From Stachybotrys elegans (Eukaryota > Ascomycota > Sordariomycetes > Hypocreales > Stachybotryaceae), in NCBI GenBank assembly GCA_020746835.1, contig JAGPNK010000012.1:992001-1056000 (forward strand): a DNA stretch of 64,000 bases. The letters are read 5' to 3'. Shown here in pieces: positions 9,798 through 22,071 of this stretch. A program made the translations under genes and the position numbers. The first letter of the stretch is position 1; each line of letters begins with the position of its first letter. A model generated the notes under the pieces. It was not told where the DNA came from and made no database searches. It saw nothing but the letters and a program-made list of their open reading frames with translations.

Positions 9798-12042
9798 TCA
9801 AGTGTTGCCACCAGCGGTTGCTTCGAGCAACTCCTCATACTTTGTGATGTTTACTTCCTTACAAGCAAACCCACATACACAGCATCTGCGAGAATCGCCC
9901 GTCAATATTCGCCAGTTTCCACAACCTTCGCAACGCACTGCAAGTCTGTCCCTTCCAGTTTTCTTTGGATCGTACTGCAGCTCGTTGTTGTAATAACTGA
10001 AGAGTCCAGCCCAGCGGTTATGGTATCTTCCGCCCATTTTCACATCGGTCAACATCGTCTGTGAGAGCCAGAGAACTTCCTCAATCTTAGCCTCCTCTGG
10101 CGGACCATCCTGTAGCGGCCCTGATAACAGACGAATCACCTGTTGAGCAAAGGCGATGTACTCTGGATGCTGCGATCCCCACTCCCAAGTCGTCACAAAA
10201 TCTGCCACCCGTTCGATGGACACGAATTCTGCGGCGCGCTGCCATCGCGCGTTGCCTGTACCCGACAGATACTGCCACAGAGGACCCAATGGCCCAGTTC
10301 GGGGGGACCGCATCAGCACATAGTTGAACACATTCATACGGTGAAGGTTGGCGACCCTGTCGGAACAGAACTTGTTGTAGTGCTTCAGAATATCCTGTCT
10401 GGTACGCAGATCACTGGTCAACAAGGATAGTGTCTTTTCGGCCAACAAGATGCTGGTTGCCATGTTGCAGTTGATACCCGGAGAGTAGAGAGGATTTGTG
10501 AATCCGGCTGCGTCTCCAATGGCTGCCCATGTCATACCAGCAAGGCCATCTCCCGCAGGAGCCATGCCAGCCACAACAGGCGATATGTAGCTCAGCTGCT
10601 TTCTGATGAACCACGTTGAACTAGGGCCGTACAAATCTCGGATGAGACGATGGCGATCCATGTATGCTTGCATACGAGGATACTTTGCAGTGATCCATCT
10701 GAACTTTCTCTCGGCCTCACAAGATCCATATTTTTCCAACTCTTCACCAGGCGGATAAAGTACGTCTCGACGTAGTGCGTACCCTATGCTTGTGACCCAT
10801 CGAACTTTGCAGCCAAATTGCTTTGTTAATTGCTGCATCGACGGGTATGCGTCTGAATGCGCGTTTGCGTCATTGAGGTCCAGCAAATGATTGATCATTG
10901 GGACGAGGTTTTGAATGGGGCTGTTCTCCCAGGTAGGAAGCCGGATGAGCCATGCCCAGCTAGAGTCATGTTAGCTTTCGGTCCTGTACGCTTGAATGGG
11001 GGGCATGCGAATGCTGAGGACAGATGATAGTATTTACTTGCCCTTCAGCTAGGCATACGTGATTTGTATGGCAGCTCTCGTAGTTCTCGAAAGGCAACTC
11101 GGACTCATCGCCGTCCATTTCAAAGTATGCCCAAAATGAGTCTGTGTTGATGCCCTCAAAACGTTCTGTGCGAGACGCTTTTGATGAAAACCGTCGAAAC
11201 CGACCAGTTGCGTCCACCAGCAATTTCGTCTCAATTTCTTTACCACCGGTGAGCTTGACCACACTAAGATGAGCTGTACCTCTCTCGGTGGTTTCTGCAG
11301 GGCTGTGGTTTATCGAAGTGGCGTTTGCGAACAAGCTATTTTGATTGCCATTGTTAGGTCCTGTTTCTGTAGCAGCCACATCAACATCAACACCATGGAG
11401 CACCTTTACGCCAAGCCTTTGGGCATAAAGTGTCAGCAGCAACTCGCTGATCTTGCGCTCAATCTGAAGAGTGGCTACAAAATCTCCTCTTGGGCCATTT
11501 GCACAAAAGGATGTAACACCGTCCCAGGATCCATCCTCTGGGAGGTAGTAGAATGCCAGTCCATCCTTGGCCCCAAATAGCCGCCAAAGGACTGACGTGC
11601 TGATCCCGACTGTTTTGAGCCAAACACCAAATGTGGTAAGTGTCGACTCGCCAATCTTGTAGCCAGGAGAAGAAAGTCGCTCAAGAATGGTGATGGATGG
11701 GACGGAGGCGGACGAATCTGCTGCGGATAGAGACCGAGAGCGTAGGTGTGTGTGAATAGCATAAATCAGCGAGTGAATGCCACCGCCAACGACAACAACG
11801 TCCGATGACGACGGTATCTCAGGGTGCAAATTCTTTGAGTTCAGAAAGGCCTCATCTGACGTTTTGCTTGTAGGACTTGTAATGGTCGTGCCGAAAGATG
11901 CGCTCTGGCGGACGGATTTTGGTCCAAAGTACAGCCATATGGAAAAACTTCCGACGCCAATGGCGGCCAGGGTTGTGCCGAAAGAGTAAACATACTCTGG
12001 TAATCTCGATGCTAGCATCGATAGGTGCCATGTGACATGCAT
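9798..12042 (-). CDS. Flavin-dependent halogenase-like FAD protein with C-terminal zinc-ribbon motif
   Basis: Two exons (11042-12042 and 9798-10959) encode 720 residues. Features in order: one membrane segment at about residues 17-39; an FAD-binding G-G-G-I-H-S at 86-91 (last Gly of GxGxxG replaced by Ser); Y-K-I-G-E-S at 128-133; D-A-T-G in the middle; W-A-W-L-I-R-L-P at 335-342, close to the WxWxIP halogenase motif; G-D-A-A-G-F-T-N-P-L-Y-S-P-G at 482-495, which fits the FxxPxxSxG pattern; and a cysteine cluster C677-x2-C680...C693-x2-C696. The 82-nt intron 10960-11041 is GC-AG (donor GCAAGT, branch CTAAC, acceptor CTAG); only this junction creates the W-A-W motif. The start is ATG 12040-12042; the longer frame begins with GTG. 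It may be a halogenase or a related monooxygenase; a catalytic lysine was not identified. Confidence 0.8.
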
Positions 12043-13187
12043 TGTGGTCTGGATTATCACGAAACCAGTATCAATCGGCTCAAAGATGGTTGCAATATCT
12101 CTTCTTCAGCTGGAACACAGGACTTTGGGCGTCTTGATCAGGAATGTAGGCCAAGAAAATGAAAGATAAACCCAGGGCGTAGGGTTGTCTTATCTGCATT
12201 GTAACATTTACCCCTGTCTGCAAGATCGGAAGTAGCTCAGACAGCCGATATTAACGACTATTACGCTCTCTATTACTACCAACCTCAGAATGAATTGTTA
12301 GGTAGTAGCAGGGGGCTGGATCTTCTCATTCGTGGTACACAAGGGGCGTAAGATCCGAAGGATTTACGTTGCATGCTAACCTTGTCGATGCCGTTACTCT
12401 GCAATACAGGTTTCTCTCCGGAAATGACCAAATATGGAGAGGCAAATCACATGAAGAGACTTTCCCTCTCGATTTTGTGTTGCACTAATACGGGGATGAG
12501 CCCAAGTTCTCGTCCATCTGTCCAACATCAGCTTGCCTCACCAGACAGAGTGAGTCGCTTGGGATTGCAGCTTGTATTTTCTTACTGCTACTTATTTTCA
12601 CAGTAAAGCAAAACAAGGCGAAATGATCACAATTAAAGCAATCGGCCATACTCTAAAGAGGCAGTTATGGCTCCGTCAGTCAGGCCAAGCCTCTGGGTAA
12701 CGTTGGATCGTGTCAGCTGAGGGTATTATCTAGCGTCGAACACGTAGCCTGGACAATCTATTGTGGAGGCCACAGGGGAATGCCTACACGTAAAGAGCCT
12801 ATCTCGATGGAGCGGAGGGATACATAACGTTTGCATTGTGGGTAGTAGAGGTGGCTGAAAATCGGAACAACACAGGCATGGAAATGAGAGTGTGCCAAGG
12901 CATCCCCAGCTCCGTCTGCGACATTAGACTCTGAATTGCCGATCCAATGGTTGCTCTAGCACGGGCTACAACTGCGGAGAAGGCATGCTATAACGTTGAT
13001 GACCGTTGACAGCGCGGGTAACGTGCTACAAGTCGGGAGGAAGCATTTCATTCATGCCTATTCATCAAGGAACGCCACCCGCACTGACTCTTTTCTTCCC
13101 AACCTGGCTTACTGCCTTGATAGCCGCTATATATACCACGTGATGCGCATGCCGTAGCTTTGTCCGTTACGAGCCTATGAGTCTGTA

Positions 13188-13340
13188 TCCCTTTGAGTGT
13201 GGTAAAGCAGCAAGCTGGTCACTAATAGTCATATCGGTCAATGGCTAGGCTTCAAGAGAAAAATACCTATAATTACCCTACCGAAGCACTAACTCAAGCC
13301 AGTCCCTTCATATGTACAGCACGTGTCTAGCCCTCCAGCT
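13188..13340. mobile_element. MITE copy 2, one terminus recognised
   Basis: Starts directly after a TA at 13186-13187 with TCCCTTTGAGTGTGGTAAAG and stays similar to the inward sequence of copy 1 for about 70 bp, including AAGCTGGTCACTAATAG. I could not find the opposite terminus within 400 bp, so the copy is truncated or its other end has diverged. The right boundary given is approximate. Confidence 0.6.
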
Positions 13341-13537
13341 GCAGGACTGGCCTAGGTGAGCTCCTCGGAGCTGATGAACTCATCAAGAGTTAACCCATCG
13401 CGCAATCATGCTACGAGTCGAGCAAGAACCTTACCGGCTGCACTTGCGTGACCGAGATGTGTTCTGATCAAGACGTCCAGATGTCAAAACCCATTGGCCG
13501 ACCGTACCCTTATAAGAAGCGCGAAAAATGTCCAAAC

Positions 13538-14393
13538 TCACACTGGCTTCTTCCTGGCCATTGCCAACCATGCAATCACCGTGGGTGTAGTCAGAGCTAA
13601 TACTGCCAATAAATGGCCGGGGGAGTTGCGGAAACAGCACGCATAACCCGCTTCGTCTATGAGGCTTCTAGAAGCTACGGTAATAGTAAGGGGGCGTTGA
13701 GTCTCAGGGGAATAGAAGGTCGTGCGCGCAACTGAACAAGTCACCATGTTGGCAGACAGGAGTACCCAGAGAAATAAGCCCATGTTACTATTTGAACGGT
13801 AAAATATCCCGCAAATTACTATGCAGCCCCCCAAAACATGGGATGCTTCGCTCCCCTATGGAGCCAGATCGCCCTATGACAACTCAATCGGGAACTTACC
13901 TGCAGGACGCAAGCAGCACGTACCTCGCAAGGGCACAGCGGCAAATTGCAAAGGTCGAGTACATTATCTCACTGATGAACCCCTTGTTACCTGAGGTGAA
14001 TAAAAAGTGGTCAGGATAGGATGGAAGGAAATATTGTCCTCTCGCCAGCTTCTAGCAACATTTCATCGGCAGACAGAGGCGACACTCGCCACACAGCTAG
14101 GATGAGTAGGTTTACTCGTGAGTAGAGGTGCCAATTTTGATCTCCCATAGCCCCTGTTTGCCAAGCTCGTCGCGCTCTCGGCCATGACTTACTCGGTCCT
14201 CGGCCGTGTAGCGCGTGGTCAGCCGCGCCTCGCATTCGTTCATGTACGGATACCACACCGACAGTCGGTCGTTCCTGTTATCGATATTGCCCATGGGGTT
14301 TCCACAGGAGTTTGGATACGTTCGGCCACTTGGCAAAATTAATATTCCCAGAATGGCGAGCTGAAGCATCTGAGGGTGGTTGGAGCCTGACAT
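13538..14393 (-). other. Unresolved coding-like stretch
   Basis: Two minus-strand frames have hydrophobic starts. From ATG 14391-14393 a 93-codon frame begins with a signal-peptide-like segment and has a GTAAGT donor at its 3' side (residue 67). From ATG 13781-13783 an 81-codon frame starts M-G-L-F-L-W-V and ends with another hydrophobic segment. They could be exons of one small membrane protein, but I found no in-frame splice chain linking them and no family. Transcript data would decide. Confidence 0.2.
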
Positions 14394-15546
14394 TTGCCGT
14401 GAGTCGTTGACGCGGCTGCACCGCCACCCCCGGGATGCACATCAGCAGAGGAATCAGCGGAGCAATTCAGTCCCGCGGTGCGGATAACAAATAAGCTTAC
14501 CCCTAATTAACTCAGTCTTCGAACCACACCCGTTGTTGCCAAGGCTGGGTCATTACAAACGCGTTGAACCTCCCTAGGTAAGCGAATAATTGTCGCATCA
14601 TGCGCTCGGCCTTGGTCGCTATGCTTGGCTTTCCTGATACCAAAGTTCCAATCATGTTTACCAGCCGTCAAATATTACAGGCCAAATCCGCCGAAGTTCG
14701 ACGACACGGGTGCATAACCGAACATCTGGCCAAGTCTCGAAGAGAGTCCCCTGAGTCAACAGGTGCCGTGACAGCGTGTACTTGGCCTTGGCAGGGAAAC
14801 GCTTTGGGTTCCCCGAGCAAGATCTGGAAACCTCAAACCCACCATGGCTTTTTGTTTACATTTTCATTAGACAGGTGTTCATGTGATGCCAAGATGCCAA
14901 GGTGCGGACGAATCATATACGCGGACGCAGCCACGGAGATGCTGACAATCCATGACGCACACCATGATCTGCACATATGCCGGCGGCAATGGATTAGGAA
15001 ACATGATGCGCGGAGTAGGTAAAACGGCATGATTACACACACGGAAGCCCTAGATACCAATCCCACCATGCTTCCCCCCATCAAGATACCCTATTTCCTG
15101 GCGATGATCACTCTAATTTGCCTACAAGCCATCTTCTCCATCTCCACCGTGTATTTTATTTTTCGACGTCATACCAATATGCCGACTTTCATATTCAACA
15201 AGCGCACGTCAGCATGCACATCACTACTCCTCGGGGTCTTAAAATCCCGCCAAGCAGAACGGCCCCCAATCTGCATCATCAAAGTGATGTGGCCCGGCGA
15301 ATTAGTGAAAGATGCATGGGGACTCCCATGATTATGGCTGGATCAAGCATCCAATAGGAATCTTTCCAAATCTGCGCTGCGAGGCTGATTGCAATCAGGT
15401 AACCTCAACTGCATCCTTCGGTCGTCAAGTGCATCCTTTTGCATAAATACACGGCTTTGATGGCCGTTTGTAGGCTGTTCGGTTGGACTTCGACCAATAG
15501 CCCATGCCATCCTCTTCCACCACTGCCTCCAATCCAAGATTTGGTC

Positions 15547-16661
15547 ATGTACAAAGCAAAAACCATCTGGGCCGCAGCTGGCGCACTCTTTTTGAGTGCA
15601 CTGGCTGGCACAGCGTCAGCTAGTTCTACTTGCACCAACAGCACCTTGCAGTTCTTCACAACTGCGGATGGCTCGCGCTATGCCTACAACTTTCACCCAC
15701 CGCAGGGAGCAAACCAAACCTTCTTTTTCCTCCACGGCTATCCGTCTTTCCGCCGCGATTGGGATCGCCAAGTAGCCGCTCTGACGGCGGAAGGATTCGG
15801 GACCATTGCTCCGGATCTACTTGGATACGGAGCATCCGACAAGCCCATCGACCCGTTGGCTTATAATGGAAAGCGTCTTGCAGGCCATTGGAACGAGTTA
15901 CTCCTCCACATAGGCATTGAAAAGGTCATTGGTGTAGGCCACGACGCAGGTGCAACAGTCCTTTCGCGCGTCCTGGTTTACCACCAAGAACGATTTGAGG
16001 GTGTGGTCTTCTTGAATGTTGGTTACCGGGCACCCGGAGGATTCATCGATGTTGATGCGATCAATGCTGCTGGATTGGCTCAGAATGGATACATGTCCTT
16101 TGGGTATTGGTATTTCCTCTGGCGTTATGATACCCCTACCATTATCCGAAACCATGTAAGTATTTTTGATATGGCAATCGGTCAGGCGACGCTAACATGG
16201 TACAGTTGGATTCGTTCTGGCACCTTGCCTGGCCAGTTAATACCTCCGTGTGGCCAGTCCACATGAGCCAACTCGGTGCTGCACGGGCTTGGATAACTGC
16301 CGATACCATAACACCAGAGCCTGCATACATGGATGCATGGTACAAGGAGGAGTGGAAGGCTTGGATGAGCCTACCTAATGCAACCGAGTCAACTCTACAG
16401 TTTTACAGGGGAAATTTGATTGGTGTCGATGCTGAGGATGATGCCGAACTGACGGCCGAGGATTGGATGCTACACGTGCCGGTATTGACAATCGGTGGCT
16501 TGAATGATACGACCTCAAGACCCGAGTTTATGAGAGGGACAGAGGACTGGTCCGCGGCTGGATACAGACACGAAAATCTGGAAGGTGGACACTGGTTGGC
16601 CCATGAGAGAACCACCGAGGTGAATGAGCTTCTTCTTGGCTTTGCCAGGAACGGAAGATAG
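15547..16661 (+). CDS. Secreted alpha/beta hydrolase, epoxide-hydrolase-like
   Basis: Two exons (15547-16155, 16206-16661) encode 354 residues; the 50-nt intron 16156-16205 has GTAAGT and ACAG ends. ATG 15547 was chosen because it gives a clean signal peptide (about 25 residues ending A-S-A); an in-frame ATG at 15439 would put extra hydrophilic sequence in front. The fold is marked by the oxyanion motif H-G-Y-P at 63-66, the nucleophile elbow G-H-D-A-G at 131-135 with Asp133, and G-G-H-W with His332. An aspartate nucleophile in the GHDxG context is that of epoxide hydrolases and haloalkane dehalogenases. N-glycosylation sequons near the N-terminus fit secretion. The substrate is unknown. Confidence 0.85.
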
Positions 16662-16810
16662 ATTCTACGAGATATATCAGCCCTGAATGCCTCGCGCGCT
16701 CAAGGGAAGGCTGATTACAAGAAAAGCTGTCAATGAACCACCGTTTCCCACCTTACAAAACTTTCTCTTGTCGACAAGCCATTTTATCTCCGTTGCGGAT
16801 TCAATAAAAT

Positions 16811-18993
16811 TTACCGGATCATAATTGTACTAACATGACTCTGCTGATGCACCCAATTGGCGAAGAAGGATGTAGTGTTCGTGGTAGGGCCAAATTGCCC
16901 TAGCATTTTCACAATGCCAACTCTCCTGTATACGGAAACCGTAGTGCCAGGTTTGTGCTCCAAGGGCTTCAACATCATGAAATAAAAGCACTCCGGGTTT
17001 TCCGTCTTGCCAACAAGACAAATCATCAACTCGGTTCCGTCCGGAATGTGGCCAGGGCCGGGGAGGGAAAAATCCTGGTCGGCATATGAGGTGACGTACT
17101 TCCGTTCACCCAAGGACGAGAAAGTGAGGAGTTCGAACAATTTCGATGGGTTTTGCGGCTCTGTTATATTGGTGTATTCGACTTTCGAAGGAAATATGCG
17201 GCCTCGCAGGACAATATGGCCACTGGCCAGCTCGCCCGCCGGGTCTGGGCCACTGTGCTGACAAGAGATGCCGACAATCTCGCATTTTTCGCTCAGCGAT
17301 GTCTTGGCCAAGAACTCCACGGGCCCTAGTACTGAAGCCCAAGACCATGACGGAGCTCGCCATTGACGTGGTGGCCTCGCCCACTGTTCCACAGTGCCAT
17401 GGAAGTACCAAAGTAGCCCTTCAATGAGGAACTCCTCCCACAAGCCTGCGCAATATCTGCCCTGAAAGACAGATGAATACGCCTGAACAAGCCCGGAAAG
17501 GGCAGGGAATATGTCACTGTCAAAGGTAAGGTCAAGCTGTGTGTACTCTTGGACCAAAATCATCCAGCGTCTCGCCACTTCCTCCTTTCCTCGGTCACGG
17601 GCGATTTGTTGGAGGGTAGAAGGTCTGTGGAAAAGTTTCGGAGTGGGGATTTGCTGAGCATAGTCCTGAGCCCAGAGAGGGGAAGAGGCAGATAGACTCA
17701 TCATGCTACTGCCAGAGCATTGGCAGGCAGATAGCTCCACGCATTCCCATGAGATTTCCTGTGGACCAAAATAGACTGTTCTCGGAGACAAGAACCGTTC
17801 TTGGAAGACCCAACCGCGGCGGAGAAGTGGAAATGGCTGGATGCCGGTATCTCGCCCGATGGTAGGTCGGGCCATATGCGTCAAGGAGTGGCGAACAAAG
17901 ACTCCGTGATCATCTACCGAATCGAATCCCTGTGCTGCTTTTACCGATTCGGGGAGGGAAAGTGGACGAAGCGTAAATTTCGGGTCAAGCGATGCGAACA
18001 TGGAACTTGCAGATCCTTCGCTTCGGGCCGCGGCTAAGGTAAGATAGGCGTTGGAGTAAATAGAAGCCATTTCTGAACCCTCGCGGGCCCAGTCATCTCT
18101 ATCGTCTTGCACTATGCAAAGGCTATCGATCCAGAGGTATCGAATCCCTAGCTTTCGTGTGAAACCGATAGCATCCTGAAAAACAAGTGGAAGAGCCTCC
18201 CAGTCGAGGCCCCGTTGGTGTGATTCAAGCCTGTCAGCCAAGGTGTGCCACGCTGGGTGGGCATCGCCCGTTGTACCCCAACGATGACTTAGGCAAATAT
18301 AGCGACCCGTTATGGCTTTGCCCGTGACTAGCAGCTTGGTTGGATCGCTTGGTAGGAAGCCAACGTCGAGAACGCGGCTTGGGAGGCTTGGTTCTGGCCC
18401 AGCCTGGTTGCATAGTTTGTGGGAAGCATCGCACTGGCTTAAACACTGTTGAACCCAAGAGAAACTCTCATGAGAGCCTGTACTGGGTGGCACACCAAAC
18501 CCAGTCGCCCATGATTTGAAACACAAGTCCTTGGAGGCAGTGCTCTCTACTATGAGTTAGCAGAAGCTTGTGCACGGTCGAACCCCGACCAAATTGGTTA
18601 AGAAGGTTACTAACCGGGCGATAACACGAAAGAAAGTTTCGCGGGCGCATGGAATATCGTGACGTCCAGGGATGCAGCGCCAAATGTATTGCTCTCAATC
18701 TTGAGTGTAGTGTCCTCCGGAATATTGCTCCTGCCCAGGTATTTATAGATGCCTTGCACAATAAGCTCGCACAGATGGCAACCGTTGCTAGCGTTGGCTT
18801 CAAGATGCTCAAGCCAAGAAATGCTAATACTGGGTTGGAGAGCCTCTCGGGGATGTCCACAGGCTTGACATGGTTTACCCGGCGGCGTGGGCCTATACGG
18901 TATCGCCGGCGGGCCCATGGAGGATGGCAGATTATATGAGGGAGTGAAGGCGGAGGATGCGTGTGGTGTAGAAAGGGGGAGGGGTTTAAGCAT
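16811..18993 (-). CDS. HET-domain (heterokaryon incompatibility) protein
   Basis: Two exons (18615-18993 and 16811-18549) encode 705 residues, joined by a 65-nt intron (18550-18614; GTTAGT donor, CTAAC branch, ATAG acceptor). The N-terminus has C-Q-A-C and C-H-L-C pairs often seen before HET domains. The HET domain is clear: Y-I-C-L-S-H-R-W-G about residues 210-218, Y-L-W-I-D-S-L-C about 264-271, then E-M-A-S-I-Y-S-N-A. HET domains trigger cell death or growth inhibition in fungal non-self recognition when activated by a partner. No NACHT or WD repeats are attached, so it is a HET-only type. A second ATG at 18918 would trim 25 residues. No signal peptide, so it is cytosolic. Confidence 0.9.
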
Positions 18994-19425
18994 GCAGCTA
19001 CTGGCGGTAGTGCAATGGAGAATGGTTTGCTTACGACCTTTCAGCGAATCAGAGATACCAAATGGCCAAGTTAGATAATCAACCTCCGAGGGTTGGCCCT
19101 GTTTCCCCTCTTGTCAAATATAATTACTCTGTCTAGTTCGGTCCAGATCAGAGGAAAAGAATCACAATTTCTCAAGACCTGATAAATAAAATCCACGTCA
19201 GGCTCGGTGGCAAAGACCATGTGGGAATACGAAAGGGCCCGGAGATGTTGTCAGCATCGAACACAAAGACTACAAGCCAAGCAATATCACTCCCACCATC
19301 ATGGCAGCGAATTCGTTTTGCACTAACTTCGTGTACGTTTCACATTTCTGCTATGCGGCCCTGAAAAGCTACAAAACACTACGCGACCGGCCAACCATGC
19401 ACAGCTCCCCAGTTGATGCAACCAT
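18994..19425. other. Intergenic region
   Basis: About 430 bp between the start of the HET gene and the 3' end of the CE1 esterase, both on the minus strand. It should hold the HET promoter and the esterase terminator. Nothing specific was recognised. Confidence 0.4.
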
Positions 19426-20576
19426 CTACAGGCACTGTGAATACCAGTCGTTAGAGAATCGGCATGTTCCCTGCGCGCAACATGTCGGTCCTGTCCACCC
19501 GTTTCCGCCACACTGCCCGTACAGCGTCTGACATGTCCCTGTTGCCGTTGGTTGACTGCTTGTCGATGTAGTTCTGGTCACAATGCCGGTTGAAATCGAA
19601 GTCGAGGTTGAGGTTCGAGTGACAACTCCAGTCGTGGTTGGCTGCGTGCCGCCGCCAATGATACCGAAGAAGCGGAGCAAGTTGTCAGGAACGACGTTTG
19701 GCGAGTGTCCAACACCTTGTCCGAAGAATCCTTGGAGCTGACTTCCGTCGCCATAAATTGACTGTGTCCACCCGCTGGACGGGGTGTTGGGAACCTCCCG
19801 GGAAAGAGAAACCCCAAGAATATTTGACCACTGCTTGAGAGCCTCAGTGGCGCACGCCGGGCGCACGAGACTGTCGGCTAGACCATGCCAGATCTGCATT
19901 CGCGGGCGGCGGCCGGTATAGCCGGGGTAAGAGTTGCGGACAAAGTTGCCCCATTCCTGGGGAGTATGAGTGAGGCCCTGGGCGCAAGTCTGGTTTGACC
20001 CGAATGGCGTAGATGAGGGCGAGCCGAAGAAGCAGGCATGGGCAACACCCGAATATGCAGCGCCAGCCGCAAACACATCTGGGTAGGAACCGGCCAACAC
20101 GTTGGTCATCATACCGCCAGACGAGAAGCCCATGACAAAAACGCGGCTGGCATCTCCACTGTATCTCTGCAAAGTGTACGACACCATGCTAACAATGCCA
20201 CCAGCATCGCCGCCACCGCCGTGGGTCAAGCTGGCAACGTTGTTGACATCCCAGCAGTTGCTGTTGTTGGGCGTCTCGGGGTAGATCAAGATGAAACCAT
20301 TCTGATCAGCAGCAGCCGGAAGGCTTGTACCGCTGTACCATTGCGAGGCTGTGCCGCCGCACGGGTGCAACTGATATCCTACATTAGTCCAGGTGTGCCA
20401 ACAATTCATCCTATACGTACAGCAACAATGATGGCCGGGTTAGAAGCCACTCGGTCAGGAACGTAGATGAACATGCGAATGTTCGTTGGGTTACTGCCGA
20501 ACCCAGAAACCTGTTGAAGGCTGGCAGCCGTGGCAGCGGCTGCCGAAAGGAGGAGAGTGAGAAAAGGAACAATCAT
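19426..20576 (-). CDS. Secreted CE1-type esterase (acetylxylan/feruloyl esterase, PHB depolymerase fold) with CBM1
   Basis: Exons 20421-20576 and 19426-20370 (50-nt intron, GTACGT...ATCAG) encode 366 residues. Order: signal peptide about 18 aa; catalytic domain with L-H-P-C-G-G-T oxyanion region at 53-59, G-F-S-S-G at 134-138 (Ser136), H-G-L-A-D carrying the likely Asp, and G-V-G-H carrying the likely His; a Ser/Thr-rich linker; and a cellulose-binding CBM1 at about 330-366 with the typical Y-G-Q-C-G-G and T-C-C cysteine pattern. The enzyme would deacetylate or deferuloylate hemicellulose outside the cell. Acetylxylan esterase versus feruloyl esterase cannot be settled from the sequence. A TATAAAAGG element lies 87-95 bp upstream of the start codon. 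Confidence 0.92.
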
Positions 20577-22071
20577 CGTGGGTGGAATCTTTGCCGATAC
20601 GCGTTGCCCAACGATTGTGCACTAAGATCTGCACAGTGCAAGAAAATGGGTGCGCATCAGTACCTTTTATAGACTCATGCTGCGGCCAAACTAATCTCGG
20701 AAGATGCTGCCTGGCTAAATGTGGAATATCCTTGAAATCCAAGATGAATTCCATCAGTCCAAGCAAAGAATCCTTTGGTCTTGAACCGGACAGACTGGAA
20801 ACTGATGCGCCGGGAAAATAGATGAATATTGAATCGCTTCAACCGGTGGCACCGGCAAGGAGAGTCGGGAATTGTGCTCGGCTGTTCTTGTCGGCAATTA
20901 TGCAAAGTATCCCTGTTGACACGTATCAACTTGAATAGAGAGAAGTGGTAAGGCGGAATTCGACATTTCCAAGGCATATATCGGTTTGTGTTAATAGTGC
21001 TCTATATTCCATATCGCCTTATGTGTCTTCCATCTATCACCATGCTTCGTCGACTACTTGAATGAAGTATCTCTTCCATTGATAACAGACATGCTCACTG
21101 TGATTCCAAGTCACGCGTGACTTGCAGCTCGCCTACCAACGCTCAATCTTGTCCAATAATGGTATAAGGATTGTACTGTTCCGCATTTCCATTTTCGGAA
21201 TACAGGCTACGCCCAGGATAGTTCCCGACCATCCACGAAGAACGACAGCACAGAGCCAAACACAGCAGGAAGACGTGCTCCGCCAGCAAAGCCAGGCTAG
21301 CATGAGAGCAAGTCGGGCATTTTCTCCAACTCCAAGGATTGGTTCTGCCTTCAGCTCGTGACGTCAATGCATGCTGCTGACTGGGGAAGACGGAACTTGG
21401 ACTCATCGGGTCTCAACGTCAGAGGTCAGGCTGGCTCGGCAAGGATGAATCCCGCCCTTTTCTCCTTAATTTGCGATGCTTACCATGCTCTCTATTAATT
21501 ACGAGGTCAATGAGGATGTTCGGCTCGGTGGTCACTCCTGGCCTTGACTGTGCGCACATCCAGGGTGTATCTGATGCAAGCAATCAGTGAAAACTTGTGA
21601 GAAAGGGAAACCTTCGACGCATTCAAATAATTTCTTGGAATCTATAGCGCAATAGCCTTACACCCTGGGAAGCGGGCCCGATTTGACCATGAACATCCAA
21701 ATTGACGGCGACGTCCTGGATGGCAGGGCTACAGCCACTGTGTGCATGTCCAGGTAAGGCAGTCCGATCCATAAAAGCATCATATTGACGGTGTTCACCT
21801 TGAGGCGGGCCTGATACCTATCCAGGTTATGACCACTCTCGAGGGTGCAAACAGGTATGTAGTCTGAGGTAGAAGAAGGACTGACACGGGCTATTGAGCC
21901 AGTACAGTAGTGCCTAGTGCCCTGGATTGGCAATGAACATGAAAGCAAGGTATAAATTCCCACCAGATAGTTTAATATTAGTGCATCACCTATGTAGGGC
22001 TGTCCTATCTCCTCTCCGGGTCTCGAAGACAACGTTTAGTAGTGATTAAATACATGACTGGCCACTCCCTC
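20577..22071. other. Intergenic region
   Basis: About 1.5 kb holding the esterase promoter and the 3' flank of the HExxH gene. A 124-codon minus frame at 21658-22032 has no recognisable domain. No repeats were detected. Confidence 0.4.
20663..20671 (-). promoter_or_regulatory. TATA box of the CE1-CBM1 esterase
   Basis: TATAAAAGG on the minus strand, about 90 bp upstream of the ATG at 20576; good match to the consensus. Confidence 0.6.

Larger units (their letters stand above)
12043..15546. other. Long intergenic region
   Basis: About 3.5 kb between the divergent halogenase-like and hydrolase genes. It contains one MITE terminus at 13188 and an unresolved coding-like stretch on the minus strand at 13538-14393. 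Elsewhere there are only short overlapping frames without motifs. A CATAAATA element near 15441-15448 could serve the hydrolase promoter. Confidence 0.5.

Noticed and set aside
13188..13600. Full-length MITE copy 2
   Set aside because: A matching right terminus with target TA could not be found, so only one end is claimed.
21658..22032. 124-codon minus-strand frame
   Set aside because: No domain, no splice partners and an odd composition; not enough to call a gene.
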